64,000 bases of DNA from Plotosus lineatus (GCA_024760905.1 CM045734.1:37033564-37097563); one strand, 5' to 3'; positions 43,323-57,980 are shown, counted from the stretch's first letter. A program made the numbers and translations. The notes: generated by a model from the letters alone, not told the origin.

Positions 43323-43658
43323 CAGAGGATAGAGGGAGCGAGTGAAAGCTGGCTGGTGAGGAAAGGGATCTGTAAGCTAATTATTCCAGCTCCATCTTTA
43401 TTAAGATGGAAAGAAATGTAACATCATCGGCTGCTGCGGTTTAATCACTTTATACATTTTTCTCCCTCTCAGCAGTGCTAATGGTCAGAGACGAGTTTAG
43501 ATTTATTTACATGATAATTAACTGCAAGTAGCTTTGTCAGCAAATATCAGCTAAAAAAAAATCGTATTAATTAGCAACTTAAAAGTAAAAAGTTGAAAGA
43601 ATGAGTTACATCTTAGCGAAATATCATCTTAAGCACTGATGTATTTTTATTTTATACA
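42542..43658. other. unique sequence, possible regulatory DNA
   Basis: No gene seen. It holds an RFX X-box-like site (43179), an AG microsatellite (43290-43320), a poly(A) run (42884-42902) and several TAATTA-like sites near 43515-43575. Confidence 0.35.
43179..43192. promoter_or_regulatory. RFX X-box-like motif
   Basis: GTTGCCATGGAAAC differs at one position from the near-palindromic X-box bound by RFX factors (GTTGCCATGGCAAC). A single 14-bp match can occur by chance in 64 kb. Confidence 0.35.
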
Positions 43659-44115
<457 letters not shown>

Positions 44116-47100
44116 AAACTGCATCATGTGTACCCTTCCCAATGTATTCTCCTCCCTGAATAAAAGTTGCAAGTCATGAATACAACAGAGTGATTTTACA
44201 TGTATTATTTTTTATTAAAATACTTTGTAATTGATTTGTGAAATTAAAAAGCCTGACACAAGACACAAGTGTTTAAGATGATGACTATTGCTCATGTTGT
44301 AATCATGTAATTCATGTTTTTTCTTTGAAACCAAAATAGTATCTGAAAAGAAAATGTTGTGTAATTCCATAGATTTGTTTTGTATTTAATGGGAAATACT
44401 GTATTCTGTTCCTCTACATGAACAGGCCTGAGGAAAACATGCTTAGTGTACATTTGGGAGTACAGTACTGTATTTCTTCATTCATTTTTGTTTCACATCT
44501 GCATTTGAGTTTGTTATCCTCATGGGTGGAAAAGGAAACTATTCTAGCCCCTGTAAAATATATGTTTATATTAATTAAAATACCAATTAATGAATAATTA
44601 TGAAAAGAAATGATCAATAATGTCCATATATATCACGCTAATGTTGTGTAATAAACATTTTGTTTCAATACCTAGATACGATACATTAAGCACTTAATGT
44701 AATGTTAGAGATTATCTGATGCAATATGTGATGGTAGACAGTCACATCGTAGGCTTTTACAAGTTCTGATAAGTTCGTTCTCTGAAGTAAAAGTCTGGAT
44801 TAATTCTTATTTGTCATGAGCATTCAAAAATCCTTTCCTCTAAAGTGACCCGCGAGTTCATCATCGGGGAAATCTCATGTCCTTCACTGGTCTCTTTTAA
44901 AGGGCACACTTTAATATGCTGTAATTAATGCTGACAAGATATATGAAATACATGGATCAAAAAAATTTAATGAAACCATTCTGACTTTCTAGAAGTTCAA
45001 ACAAAAGGGTACGGCAAGCCTCATCAGTTAAGAATAATCTGACAGCGATCACAAGAGAGGCGTTTCTGAACACATTCACAACTTTTGAGGCAAAAAGTCC
45101 CCCTTATTAAGAATTAATCAAAAGTTCAAGAAATAAACAAATACAAGTAATTACAATGCAGTGCATTCACTGAATAGATGAATAATTTAGAATTCGATGA
45201 AAAAAAAAAAAACAAAAGCGAAAAGCAAAAAAAAAAAACCAACAAAAAACATCAATAATCATGACCCACAGTCCAAGCATGGTTGCACAGCCATGAGCTC
45301 TCGGCTCCCTGATGCTATATCTCATTAGGCCGGCAATGTTAGCTGTAGGATTGCTCCACGTTATTTTTACCCATGGATTAACATATTCCCCCACAGTGTG
45401 AGTAGCTGAAACGAACCCTTGGCCTCCCAGAGCGCCTGCCTGACCACTGCACCCTCTGCAGCTGCCCAAGTCCATGCATCTCAAAGGCTAATTCCCTCCA
45501 TATTTAAATAACATATTAAAGTTTCATTGCTAGCACCTGGGCGAAGCTGTGGGGGTGGGGTAGGGGGTGTTGGTGTTATGGGACGGGCAGAAAGGATGCA
45601 CGCATACACACGCCTACACACACACACACACACACTCAAAGCAAAGCAAGCAGCTCAACCTAAAGATTTCAAAAGAATTTCCTTGTAATAAAACTTATTT
45701 GTGAGCTGCATGTACGTGTTTATGAATATAACTATTTAATATTGCATACAAGTGCAATGCTGAAACTCTGTCATGTCACCTTGTACAGATCTTTTTAATT
45801 CAGCTTCCTCTCAAAATCATATTTAATTCCAAGATATTGACAGCTTGAATGGATATAAGCACTCAAAAAAAAAATTAAATAAATAAATAAACACCACTCG
45901 GTTGTAAAATGGCTTTGTATTTGTCTTGCATGTGCTCATGTAAAGCTCAGGACAGAGTGGATGAAAAAATCTGGTATGAAAAATGAAACTTACAAGATAA
46001 ATCAAATTAGCAGAGCCCTGATATTAAAATAATAACATCAACCTCTAGAATAAATGGTTTTTATTTCTACAATCAATATAACACACTCAATAATTCAAGT
46101 ACATTATTATAAAATAATAACCCGGCTAAACCTGTACACTGCACACTGCACAGAACACCATCAGGACCACAGGAGAGGACTACATATTATTGATTTCATA
46201 ATTTCATATCAAATGTCACATATTCCCACAGGAAGTAATATGGTTACATCTTTAATGGGATTTTTTTTTTTTTTTTTTTCTAAAAACAAAATGATTTTCA
46301 AAGCATTCAGTAATGCACTGGAACATCATTTACACCAGACTCGTGAGGTACTTTGCAAGGCCCTATTAAGGAACGTGTGAAAACTAACCTTTTCAGAGGG
46401 TTTAAATGTACAAACGCAGCCACGAAGGTTAATCCAACACTTAATTAGCTTGACTTGCAGGCAAACCTTTTGTAAAGATATTTTCATCCTCAAAGCAGTA
46501 TATAACACAAATCCTCCAGGACTAACAACAGAAAAGTAAACAGTCCGGACTACATTAACGATGGAATTGCATATCCGAGGTGTAATGCAGTTTAAGCAAT
46601 GAAAAAGAGCACTAAAGGAGCTGTGGCTTTTAATAAACATGAAATCGTCTCAATAATAATAATAAAAAAATAATAAAATGGTCTAAGTGTGAAGTTCTTG
46701 TACATTGTGAATCCTTTTCAGGTGGTTTTTTTTTGTTTTGTTTTGTTTTTTTGAAACACTATCAGTTCCAAAAACGTAATTGTTTACTTGTACAAAAATG
46801 GAAAACAGGTGCGCAAAAAAAGAAAAGGCAAGACATCTCCAAAACATTGATGTGCCAAATAAACATGATAATGAGAAAACCCTTGCTAGAATTTTCTTCA
46901 TAAACACACAATGTATCTCTGTACAACTGGTTAACTAATCCTTATAAAGATGATGGACATGAAGATATGATGAATGCCTCTCACACCCCCTCGCGCAAAC
47001 CAATTCTTTCAAACATGATGATAAAATTGGGGCTAATGAAACTAGCCTTTCCATAATCTTTCCATTTTATCATTTTCCAAGCCTGGAAAATGACAATTTA

Positions 47101-47264
47101 ATTTCGCATGGCTATTCCAGGATATCCGGAGCACATCCAAGAAGCAGATAATAGAAACAAATAGCTTGTAAAATCTGTTTGTAAAAGATAACTTTACTCA
47201 TAGCAGCAGACAACAATTCAAAACTCTACATAGGTCTATTTTATTTGGTTTATTTTTCTTACAC
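44116..47264. other. about 3.1 kb of unique AT-rich sequence
   Basis: No interspersed repeat recognised, the longest such stretch in the window. Contains short A/T runs (45201-45238, 46261-46279) and a CA tract at 45619-45634. Could be conserved non-coding or intronic DNA; this cannot be tested here. Confidence 0.4.
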
Positions 47265-47266
47265 AT

Positions 47267-47358
<92 letters not shown>

Positions 47359-47397
47359 GTATACACATACATACACACACACACATATATAAATAAA

Positions 47398-47447
<50 letters not shown>

Positions 47448-47534
47448 CGTATATATACATATACATATACATGTATGTGTATATATATATATATACACAT
47501 ACACACATATATATATATATATACACACACACAA

Positions 47535-47591
<57 letters not shown>

Positions 47592-47638
47592 AACATACAT
47601 ATATATATACACATACATATATATATATATATATATAC

Positions 47639-47706
<68 letters not shown>
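47265..47706. repeat. long (TA)n/(CA)n alternating tract
   Basis: Second tract of the same type as 43659-44115, about 440 bp, starting with CA and then TA blocks joined by CATA and CACA blocks. Confidence 0.97.
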
Positions 47707-47708
<2 letters not shown>

Positions 47709-48997
47709 ACGTATACATACAAACAGCACAGTCACCCAACATAAAAACTACATTATATGATCCCATAAAAAAATACACGGCGTATGTTGGCATATAAGAT
47801 ACCAATAACATTTAAGATATATTTATTGCCATTGTTGCAGGTAATCTAGTCGTACTGTATAAGCTGATTCCTCACTCCAGAACATCTTGTCTGCTCTATG
47901 CTACCATTAACCCAGAGAAGACAGTATCAGGGCAAAAGCAAGGTCAGGCGAACTCAAGCCTCCTGCCATGCCCGCAGTACATCCACAGGCAAGTTTGTTC
48001 TTTCGTGGGGTTCAAACCACACACTGACACCAAGCGGTGAGCCTTCCTCATTTTTTACCCACCCAATATGTGTTAGAATGATTATTAAATAACATAACCC
48101 ATTGAAACCTGCATGATTTAGTCAAAAACTGTCCAGGTACACATGCAGTACTCTCAGTCAGATGATCAGTCTATTTCCGTTGATGGAATAAAAGGGCATC
48201 ACATCAGCATATCAAAGCTTGACTACAGCCATCCATCTAATATAATGTAGCTGCTTTTTGCCTTTAGAGGTGTGATAAAGACGTGAGGTGAAGTCTTACA
48301 AAGAGCCAGTGTTGTAAGAGGCATTACACGAGTGCTGCACTTTGTTTTCTTGTCATCTCTACAAATAAGTGGTATTTTAGGGGGGCTTTACTCTAAAGTC
48401 TTTGTAGCATCCTTCTTCTATCCCCATCTGTAGCTGCTTCCTCCCCCCTTGCTTGGACATGTCTGCTTAGATCTAGAGTTTTTAATGCCGTGCATTGTGC
48501 AGTGGCACTACAAATGCGACGAAGGCTGTAAACTTTCCCCCCACAGGAGCAAATGTTTTTGGGATAGCACCACTCTAGGGAATCCCCGACTCGGCAAAGA
48601 TCTGAGGACATGTCTGCCTCGCTCTCCTTGAACAGTAAACAAAGCCCTCTCGCATCCCATTTCACTTAGTCCTTTCTGCAGGAGTGTGTGTGTATCTGTG
48701 CATGATGTATGCACTATGTACAAGAAGAGATAGCATCTACTCCCAAGCAGCAATTAGCATTATTTTTGGTCAGGCATGTCCTAAGATACCTTAGGCACCT
48801 TCTGTGTCCCTTTGGGGGCCTTGTCCCTTTGGCTGAACCTCTAGCTAAGGGCTTTTTTTTTGTTGTTTTTTTTTAGGTACGAGATCATATGGGAGATCTC
48901 CTTCTGTCATATCATCTCTTCTCATCTTATACATAAAATATAAAACAACAGAGGGACAATCCTATGACCTCTGCTGCCCTTTACTCCTCACAGACAC
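47707..48997. other. unique non-coding sequence
   Basis: Several frames of 60-90 codons carry no recognisable motif. Confidence 0.4.
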
Positions 48998-49002
48998 AAA
49001 CG

Positions 49003-49041
<39 letters not shown>

Positions 49042-49083
49042 AGAGATATATACGCGCGCGCACACACACACACACACAGACAC

Positions 49084-49134
<51 letters not shown>
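48998..49134. repeat. (CA)n compound microsatellite
   Basis: CA tracts interrupted by GAAGAGATATATACGCGCG and CAGACA variants. Confidence 0.96.
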
Positions 49135-49137
<3 letters not shown>

Positions 49138-50123
49138 AGAGCCTCAGCTCACATCCCCCCACTGCATACGTGCCTTGATTTATTTCAGCCAGCCTTTCAC
49201 CGTACGGTGATGTATTTGCGACATCTGGCGGCGCTTGCTATATTCTTAGCTATAGAAATGAGAAAGGAAGGCACAACGCAGAGTAAAAGAGAGCCAGCTC
49301 GAGTCAACGGACGATGCAACGGCGTGGCAGTCGCTTTCAACTAAAGTTGTGAGTCTTGAGCCGCAAGTGCTCCAAATTCTAGCCCAAAAAGCCGGCGTAC
49401 CCCCCTAGTGGGTGGACAAAGGCAAGCGCACTTGACGAAAATGGAAGACAGGGGCAATGAAACGGCCATGAATCCATAGGGTCTGGAGGTCATCCTTCTT
49501 GAGATGTGGTGACATCATAACAATAGGACACTTCTACAGCCTTAGAAATTCAAGGCAATCCATTCTGTGTGGGGGGTTAAGAGAAGCATGCTTTCCAGTT
49601 CCCACACATTCAGCAGGGGAAAAAAAACGAGAGCCGGAGCTATGAAATCAGGAAAGAGAGAGAGAGAGAAAGCGACAGAGAGAGAGAGGGACAGGGAGAG
49701 AGCAGATAAACAGTTAAAAAGTGGGAGATAAAGCAAGAGTGAGAAGTGAGGGAGGGTGGATGGATGGCTGGCTAGAGAAGGATAGCAGCAAGTAAGTGTA
49801 AAGGCCTTACTCCAGCCTTATTCAGCTGTTTTTCACAGCATCTATAGAAGGAGATGGCTTCATTCACCCTCTTTATCTAGCCTGAGAGCTTCTCTCTTTC
49901 TCACTCTTTATCGCTCACTCGCTGTCTCCCTGCACATCATATCGGAGGTAGAGATGCAATATAATTGAACTGCTGGGCTTATGTTGGATGAATCACCAAA
50001 ACAATAACATTGCTACAATAAGAAATGAGTAATTTTACACAAAAGTGACAGGGATGATATTTAGCACACAATTTATGAAATAAGACCAGATGACCAAATA
50101 AATTTGCACCAAAGCATTACACC
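49135..50123. other. unique non-coding sequence
   Basis: GA-rich stretch at 49651-49735; otherwise nothing recognised. Confidence 0.4.
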
Positions 50124-50124
50124 A

Positions 50125-50185
<61 letters not shown>
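50124..50185. repeat. poly(A)-(TA)n microsatellite
   Basis: A run followed by a TA tract of about 44 bp, just left of a family A MITE that uses TA as target. Confidence 0.95.
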
Positions 50186-50188
<3 letters not shown>

Positions 50189-50206
50189 CACACCCACACA
50201 CACATA

Positions 50207-50478
50207 CAGGGATCCCCCACTTCCTGCGGTTAATTGGGACTGAGATCCCCCCGCGATCATCGAAATTCGCAAAGTAGGATCAACCCCCCTCCCCCCCACT
50301 GACGTATACATACATGTATATCAATAAATACATATTCAAGACTATAAATGCTTATAATAACAATTAAAATTTTAAAAATAACAAAATGTAAATAAAATAT
50401 AAATACACACACATACAGATGAAACTGCATGAAGACGACACAAACCTTGTATAAGTAACCTATACGAGTTTGTACTGT

Positions 50479-50523
<45 letters not shown>

Positions 50524-51110
50524 ATAATCGTACATTATTAATATCATTGTGTCCCTTGTTTAAACTCCTGGTTCCTCTCAAGCACAGCACAGTGGATCTG
50601 ACCAGATTTAAAGAGAGTTTCACTCTTATCCAGTTCATTATAATACTGGAGTCAATTTGTTTCTTCTTTGAAACTTTTGGCACGAGTTCAGAAAAGTACC
50701 GTTCTGCTTCTCTTTCCGGACCGTGTCAGCCACGCCCCCCTCTGCCGGAGCCTAGTATTAAGTGTACCTCAGGATAATGTTTAATCATATTTGATGCTTA
50801 TATTTATTATATATTTCTGTAGATTTTATTCCATTTCTATTTGTTCCTCAGTTTCATTTCACTTTCACAGCCCTGTTCGTATCTCCCAATGGTTTTGCTG
50901 GGAGGTTTTGGGTTGTTTTTTGTTGGTTTGGGGTTTTTTTTGTTGTTGCACAATTGGCCTTGTTTTTGTGGCATTCTCCTTAACTTTTCCCCTATTCTTC
51001 CTTAATTTCCTTATTTTTTAATTCGGTTAATATTTATCTATTTATTTAAAAAAAAAAACGCGATGCACTGAAGCCTCATTAATTGAAGCGCGAAGTCGCA
51101 GGGGATCCCG
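50207..51110 (-). mobile_element. Tigger/pogo-like MITE, family A copy 3 (longest)
   Basis: Left end CAGGGATCCCCCACTTCCTG after TA; right end GCGCGAAGTCGCAGGGGATC before TATA. Opposite in orientation to copies 1 and 2. At 904 bp it is the longest copy. It carries about 400 bp of extra internal sequence (from the CT tract at 50484-50521 to about 50830) absent from the others, including TTTAAAGAGAGTTTCACTCT and a GGACCGTGTCAGCCACGCCC stretch. No transposase motif recognised in the extra part. Confidence 0.82.
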
Positions 51111-53019
51111 TATATACATACCGAAACCTAAAAACTAAGGTCTGTACTATTTGATGTTGTAATATGCAAGTGTATTTTACAAAGCATCAGAGCTGTAATG
51201 CAACACTATATTCATTCTGGAAGTGCTAATTAATCTGGCCATGCCAGGGATTCATTGCTTTCAATCGCTGCAGTTTTCTAACTTTGTGCTCTAAATTCAA
51301 TATTTCATTCCATTCGAAATAAAGTTCTTTCTCTTGTGAATGTCGTCCTCTATGACAATGGTGTTTGATCCCTCCTATATCCCTAATACGTTATGCAAAT
51401 CAAAAATACATTCTTTACTAAGCAGATCTGATTTAAACACGCACATCACATGACTGTCCCCAGGGGCTAGCTGCCTTTAAAAGAACCTGGCGAGGTCTGT
51501 GTATGTGAGTGTGAAGAACAATATCTAAGGACAGTGTCACAGATGGCAAAATCTCTTATTATGCTGAGTCATCAAAGTCAAATATCGCTGCAAAACTGCA
51601 CATTTTAGACTGGTTGTTTGACTTCTTTGACTATGAGCAATATTGACACCACATGACCCTGCTTTCCGTTTTCATCTACCAAATTATGTGAGATTGAGTG
51701 CACTGTGCTTTGAGAAAACCTTGACTTTTGTCTATCAGGGTCAAGAATGAGTAAGAAAACATGATATTCAATCATCAAAAGCTTAGTGTGAAAAATAACA
51801 CATCTATTTTAGTCAGATACAGCTGTAATCAAGTAGAGCTGAAGGAGGTCTCGGCTATTGGCCGTGCCCTCTCCTGCTTCCCGCAGTGCATGGTGTGGAG
51901 GTCGATGCCCACTGCTGGGTTTGGTTATCTGAGGAGTGCAGTGCTTTCTGGATAAGCAGGAAGGAAAACAGCAGGCATTCTGACCTCTCCCGGACCACGA
52001 AGGGACAAACCGCTGGCCCTATGCCAGCAGGTGGTAGGTCTTCCAAGAAAACAAAACAAAAAAAAAAAAAAAAGCAGGTGGATGATGAAAAGTTCTAAAA
52101 CGAGCTATATAAGCAGACTGGCAGAAATTGAATGCCGGTCTGGACAAGACAGAACTCTGCGGGTTGGGTGAGACTGAAATGGACAGCTTAGGCTGAGTGA
52201 CTGATTGCCTGGAATGGCTTGAGGTCAGTGTTGTGCCCGCAATAGGAAGGCAGCGATGCCCCCTGGCCCAGTGCTCCACAGCCCTGATATCTGATTAGAT
52301 CTGCTCCCTTTGGCAAGAGCACCCAAGTTCAAGAGGAGCAAGAGACAGATGAGATGATTGGAGAGAGAGATAAAGAAGGAGAGATAGAATGCCTGACAAG
52401 AAGCATCTTTCATCTCGAATGGCATTTCATAACATTGCCACGGTGTATCACACAAATTGTGCAGTCAGACAGCAACAATGCAGGGAACCAGCCGTTGCCG
52501 ACACACACCATCTACAGCAGAAAAAGGAAATGACTTCTTGTAATAGAATAAGTACATCTGAGAGATTCGCTGCCAGCTAAGCTGGTCATGGATTCAAAGG
52601 CACATTCAGGATCACTAAATGCCTAAGCAGGGCAAATACAATCCTGCAGCCTGATTAACAGTCATAATAAAGCGGATACAAAGGAAATAAAGATGTTTGG
52701 GAAGGGAAAAAAGAAAGACAAAGAATCGATTAATAAAGCCTCAGGTCGTCTGTGAAGAGGAATTCAAAGCATAGCCTTACTATTTCTCAGCCTCTCCTTT
52801 TCTTTGCTTCACGTCAAAAACAACTTGCACTAACAGAGTAAACCTGTCATTTGAAGGCAATATTCAGAAATGCACAGACACTGCTATACAGTTATTTTCC
52901 ATTTGAAGAATGTACTCTTTAAAGGAGAAAATAATCTGGAAAGGCAGAGAGAAAGGTAGGTCTATATTCCCATTGGTTAATTTTTCTTTAATTTTAACAA
53001 AAAGGTGAAAAAGTCATGT
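51111..53019. other. unique non-coding sequence
   Basis: No repeat family recognised. A short poly(A) run lies at 52057-52073. Confidence 0.4.
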
Positions 53020-53499
53020 ATTACTGTAAGACCGATGCTAATTTGCATCGTGCCTGAGGTACCGTTGCCTTGTACAAAAGGTCCCACATTTTTGGTTGAT
53101 ATATCAAATCTGTGGATGGGATTACCGTGGGCATTCTTTGACCTGGAGATTTAGAGAGTGGTCGGTCATAAAAATATGGGTGGAAGTGAATTGCACTTAT
53201 TTGCCTGAGAAACTTGAGATCGCCATGAGATGTAAGAGACTCATGAGGATGATGCCCCATCGTACGGCACAGTCAAGCACTGGCATCATCAGTTCAAGTG
53301 TGGTGGATGGAAATGGTTCCCAGGCAACCACAGTCCGCCACCGAGTTAGACACCATCTGGCAAGTGACGGCCACCACTTTGTAAGACCATTCAAGATCAT
53401 CACTGCAAGATCAGTGTGGAGTCTGTGGAAGAAAATCTGCTGGATGGATTCTTTGGCTCACACCTTTCTTAAAATGTAAACGAAATGCATGCCCCCAGG

Positions 53500-53640
53500 C
53501 TCTTTGGGCCATGTGCCAAGAAAACTAGGAGAACTTCCTTGACAGATTAATCACACAGAATGAAACATGGATCCAACACTATGATCCCAAGACTAATGTC
53601 CATTCAAAGCAATTAAAAACATCATGTCATTGAGTTTTGT
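53500..53640 (+). mobile_element. mariner-like transposase scrap
   Basis: 53562-53631 reads ETWIQHYDPKTNVHSKQLK before a stop. This resembles the conserved DETWIHHYDP-type block around the second catalytic residue of mariner transposases. Just upstream, GHVPRKLGELP can be read in another frame, as expected for the preceding region. No terminal repeats or other motifs recognised. Confidence 0.45.
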
Positions 53641-54667
53641 TCTTCTCAGGCCATAGAAAAAAGTCAAGGGAAATCTTTATTGAGAAGTCCCCATTCAGTA
53701 CATTACAGCTGTCATGTCCACCAGCAGAAACTGCAATGCATACTTGGCTGTTGCTGTTCTTTGTCCATTTTTACCAATTCAGAAATCTACTTTCTGGTAA
53801 ATCATGTATGTCTCATAGACGGCTACATGTTTGGATTGGTAATTTTCAACATGACCAAACGTTCTGTGAATGGAAGCCACACCCTCGAAGTTCTCAAGAT
53901 GGCCAGCAGGGACTTGCACAAGTCAACAGAATATGTATGAGATAAGTCTGATTGACTCCTGGAAACAAACAAGAAAATCAACAAATAATAATAATAATAA
54001 AAAAAAAAATCACCAACCATCTTCTACCGTGAAGTGAATCCGGCTACGTGAGACCAAGGTTTTAGTCTCCACAAATACCTTCAGGTATATAGAGATCTAG
54101 TTTATTGTCTCATACATAAGCCAGTGATGCTACACATAGCAAAGCAGGCAAACCTTCTCCTCACCAGCCATGAGTGAGCAACCTTCATCTTCTTTCACTG
54201 TCCTTCCAGGCCAGGCCTGATACACTCACAGCACCTGCATGCCAATGAAAGTCCAAGAAGCCCAGATTTCAAGAGGCAGAATGGCCATCTGCCCATGGGC
54301 CAGAGTGTTACGCTACTCCAGACTCCAAATGCCCTGGGGGATCTGCTCGATTTGCTTAGAAGGACAACTCACCTTCTCATCCACTGTTTCAGTGAATATG
54401 ACAGGGAGGTTGACACAAGACAGCAGGGTCTTGCGTTCTCCAGGAAGGTATTACTGATACATTATTTTTAATATTTCATCAGCTAAAGTTCATATGCCAT
54501 GAAATATGCTGCTGCTACCGCATTCATTACCCTACTGTGTATGCTACATATATTATCCGGTGAGAAAATAACCTGATGAAGGAGACTATTGTTTACTGTT
54601 AGCAAATTATCAGTATTGCACACATGTTAGCATTGCTGTCTTCTGCTCTTAAAGGGGCATTTTGTTA
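53641..54667. other. non-coding sequence, possibly more mariner-derived DNA
   Basis: Nothing else recognised. An AAT/A run lies at 53985-54009. Confidence 0.35.
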
Positions 54668-54688
54668 GGGGGGGGGGGGGGGGGGGGA
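54668..54688. repeat. poly(G) run
   Basis: 21 consecutive G, not in a recognised element, unlike the other long G/C runs in the window. Confidence 0.95.
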
Positions 54689-56194
54689 TTATATAATTGC
54701 TTCTTTCAGACAGTCAGAAGAACACATGAGTACACTCTCTGAATCTTGTTATAGTGCTGCTCATGGTTTTCTGTTCATATGCACTAAAGGAATTCAGAAC
54801 TTTTCACAACTTTTATAATTTATTGTACACATGTACACATCATTTTCTTGCATACACAGAAGTAACCCAAGCATGTGCACCGAATGGGCTTTGTTCGGCA
54901 TTTTTATTGCCTCGCCCAGTCACGAGTGTGATCTCTCCAAAACAAAATATTTGTGCAGGTGCCAAAATTCATGCGCATCACATCTGTAGATAAAGAAGCA
55001 TACTTAGAATTGTCAGAAGAGGACTACAAAATAAAAAGTCTGGGATAAATCCTCATTTCATTGCAGATCAATCTTCATAAAGTTTTGAATTTCTATTTTA
55101 AAAGAAATTGCCGCATTATTATTCATATATTGCTAAGATTCAAAAACAAATTTTCTAGTAAAGCCAATGACTGTTGTATATGTCCTTGTAGCAATACATG
55201 TATTGTGAATAGCCTACATCACGGACCATGAATATATTCGAGAGAAAAGGTATAAAATGCCATTACATACAAGGCCACCTCTGCTTTTTTTTTTTTTTTT
55301 TTTTTTTTTGCAAGGTACAAATATTTATTGTAATATCTAGAGAGCTCTGATCTTGTAAACACATTACATACCAATGAAAGAATGCAAGGGGTTGTGAATG
55401 GTGTCTGTTTACTTTCTGGATCAATTCAACATCATCACTTTTTATGCCGCAAACTAATTACAGTCTCAATCACAGTGTGTCAACCAACATTCCAAGCACT
55501 TTACCTGCATCATCAGATAGAAGCGGATTCTTTTCCATACAATCTAATGCTAGTGCACTGTGGATCTCCGTCGTCCTGTCAGAGCATGTTCACCGCTGCC
55601 CAGATGAACACTGACAGGCAGGAATCCTTCTAATTATCTGCTCCTGGCCCCGGATGCAAATGGCTGGGTGCTGACGGCGTTGTTCTGTGACTGGCAGTGC
55701 ACTGACACCGGGGGACCTGCAGCCTGTCAGTGGCCTCACTCTATCCAGGGACAAATGGGTGGCTTTGTCAATCACTGACCAGACAGATTATGGCACTGAT
55801 GGAGCTCATTAAGATTCTTCTGTAATAGGAAGTAATTTTATTAACACTAACAACTGCAGAAAGTGAATTGTTGTCTGAACTGACGGACATCCCTGGCATG
55901 GCATAAAGCTCTTAATAGTTCACAGAAAGAGAGAAAAAATAACTGCAGCTGCAAATGTATGAAATCCAGAGGGTTTTTTTGACATAGCAGGCAAAAAGCA
56001 GAGCCGACAGGAAGATGGCGGCCATGCTGCTTGACAGTTGACTCTGTTCGATGTGACTTTCACAGTCTGCTAGCAGTTTGTGTGGAAGCCATCACATCTG
56101 TGACTCAGAGTTTGATTAATGAGCCTTTCAGCCAGCCTCCGCTGTGTGAGGTGGGGCCGCGGCCTTCTCCTAGGCTTCACTGATTCACCACCCT

Positions 56195-56197
<3 letters not shown>
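54689..56197. other. unique sequence, possible conserved non-coding DNA
   Basis: Holds a poly(T) run at 55285-55309. 55560-55920 is repeat-free and more balanced in base composition than its flanks. No coding evidence. Confidence 0.35.

Positions 56198-56246
<49 letters not shown>
56198..56246. repeat. (CA)n(GA)n microsatellite
   Basis: CA tract followed by GA units. Confidence 0.95.
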
Positions 56247-57193
56247 TGCCACAAACATTCTGAAACCACCCTCTAATTCACAGCATGAACAAATTCAGGA
56301 TTACAAAGTGACTGAGAAATGGAAAAAAAAAAAAAAAACCTTGCTAAAAGTAAACATAAAGTAAGTTACGGAGAAAAGATGTGTCTTTTCACAATGCATT
56401 TTCAAGACGACAACCTTAGAACCTCTCAGCTACAGAGAAAGGCCGAGGCGATGCTTTGACAAGTGAAGCATTTGCTTTTCCCATAACACACAACATTTGC
56501 CAGACTCTTCAACTCTGACAGCTCGGCTCACCCCTCTGCCACAAAACGCTTCAAATCCACAACACAAGAACACTACAATCTCTTAAGAAGGGAAAAGGTA
56601 CAACAATAATAATTATCCTCCATATACCCACCAGGACTCCACCTCTAAATGAGCTGATCAGTGTCTGTGGACAAAGCCCCACAATTTTGACACATTTGTT
56701 TTTATTTCATTCCCTGGGAAAGAAAGCTTACCATATGGCCATCATTTGGAACAGATGGCATTTGCCCAATGGTGAAGCACACTGCCTATCACTGCAATTT
56801 AGAGCACTCCATTTCAGATCTAAAACTGCCATTTTGCTCAACAATTATTTGCCTGGGCACAGCTACAGCTTGTAGAGTCACAGCAGTGCAAGTTATAAAG
56901 ATTGACCTGGGCCGTTGACCTGCAGTGCAAACTCAAGGCTGCTTGATGCAACGTGCTATTTCAGTGAGAAGAAGAGCACATCATAACAACTGAAAGGAGA
57001 GTTCACGTCGTGATGAAGTGTTAAACAAAGTGCTTTCAGTCAGTTGCTGAGAAACGTTTATATTTGACAAAGGAAGCAATACTTGGATTGACACAAACTC
57101 AGCTTTTGTAGTAGTAACAACAAACTGGGAAGAAGAGCGTGTGTATCTGTATACATATTAATCATCAATCAAAATTAATTATTACATCTGCTT
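56247..57193. other. unique non-coding sequence
   Basis: No features recognised except a short A run at 56323-56338. Confidence 0.4.
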
Positions 57194-57560
57194 GGGGCAG
57201 TGGTGGCCCGGTGGTAAAGGGTGCTGGATCGCTGATCCTAAGGTTGGGGGTTCGAGTCCCACTCTCCACAAGGTGGTCACTAACCCCCCCCCCCCCCCCA
57301 ACACCCAGTGCAGCTAACTTGGTTATAAAAGGCCGGCCATGTCTCTCACTGTCTATGGTGAGAGATTCATGTAAAAGAACCATTGCTGACTTTCGACAAG
57401 AGTAGCTGCAAAGTCGTCAGTGTGTTTCTGCCTCTTGCTAAAGGTTTGTGTCAGGAAGGGCATCCGATGTAAAAAACTATGCCAAATCACACATGCCAAT
57501 CAGATGATTCGCTGTCGCGACTCTTGAAAAAGGGGAAAAGCCAAAAGGAAAAGAAGAAGA
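57194..57560 (+). mobile_element. tRNA-derived SINE with RTE-type tail
   Basis: Head GGGGCAGTGGTGGCCCGGTG, B box GGTTCGAGTCC, a 14-C run (57285-57299), the hairpin segment CTCTCACTGTCTATGGTGAG, AAAAGAACCATTGCTGAC, GTCAGGAAGGGCATCCGATG and the end GATTCGCTGTCGCGACTC with AAAAGGAAAAGAAGAAG. A weak flank match (ATCTGCTT and ATATGCTT) may be its target duplication. Confidence 0.88.
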
Positions 57561-57730
57561 TATGCTTCTTCCAAAGGCAAGTGACATGAAAGCAAAATTA
57601 AACAAAATGCCACCAGATATTAATATAGTATTAAGTGTGTAGTCATAAAATCCTGAAAAGCATGATATCTAAATCACTAAGTAAAGATTCTAAATTATCA
57701 TAGCATTTGCAAAATAAAGAACTCAAGGTA

Positions 57731-57980
57731 CCCCCAGTGCTGCTAACCGGGTTATCAAAGGCCGGCCATGTTTCTCACTGTCTATGGTGTGTGGCATATA
57801 AAAGAACCACTGCTGACTTACGACACGAGTAGCTGCACAGCCATCAGCATGTTTTGGCCCTGCGATGACCTGGCGAGCTGTCCAGGGTGTATTCTGCCCT
57901 TGCCCAGAGTCAGCTGAGATGGGCGCCAGCCTCCCCACGACCCTAATTAGGATTAAGTGGTTCAGAAAATGAATGATTGG
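57731..57980 (+). mobile_element. 5'-truncated SINE with tail type B
   Basis: Starts inside the body (CCCCCAGTGCTGCTAACCGG) without the tRNA head and runs through AAAAGAACCACTGCTGAC to tail B (GCGATGACCTGGCGAGCTGT, GAGATGGGCGCCAGCCTCC, GAATGATTGG). A perfect 13-bp duplication AGAACTCAAGGTA (57718-57730 and 57981-57993) shows it inserted in the truncated form. Confidence 0.9.

Noticed and set aside
45167..45484. 105-codon minus-strand frame ending in a Phe-rich stretch
   Set aside because: The Phe run is translated from A-rich DNA and the rest has no recognisable motif.
51840..52080. Possible SINE or retrogene near a poly(A) run
   Set aside because: No head, tail or coding motif could be matched to anything else in the window.
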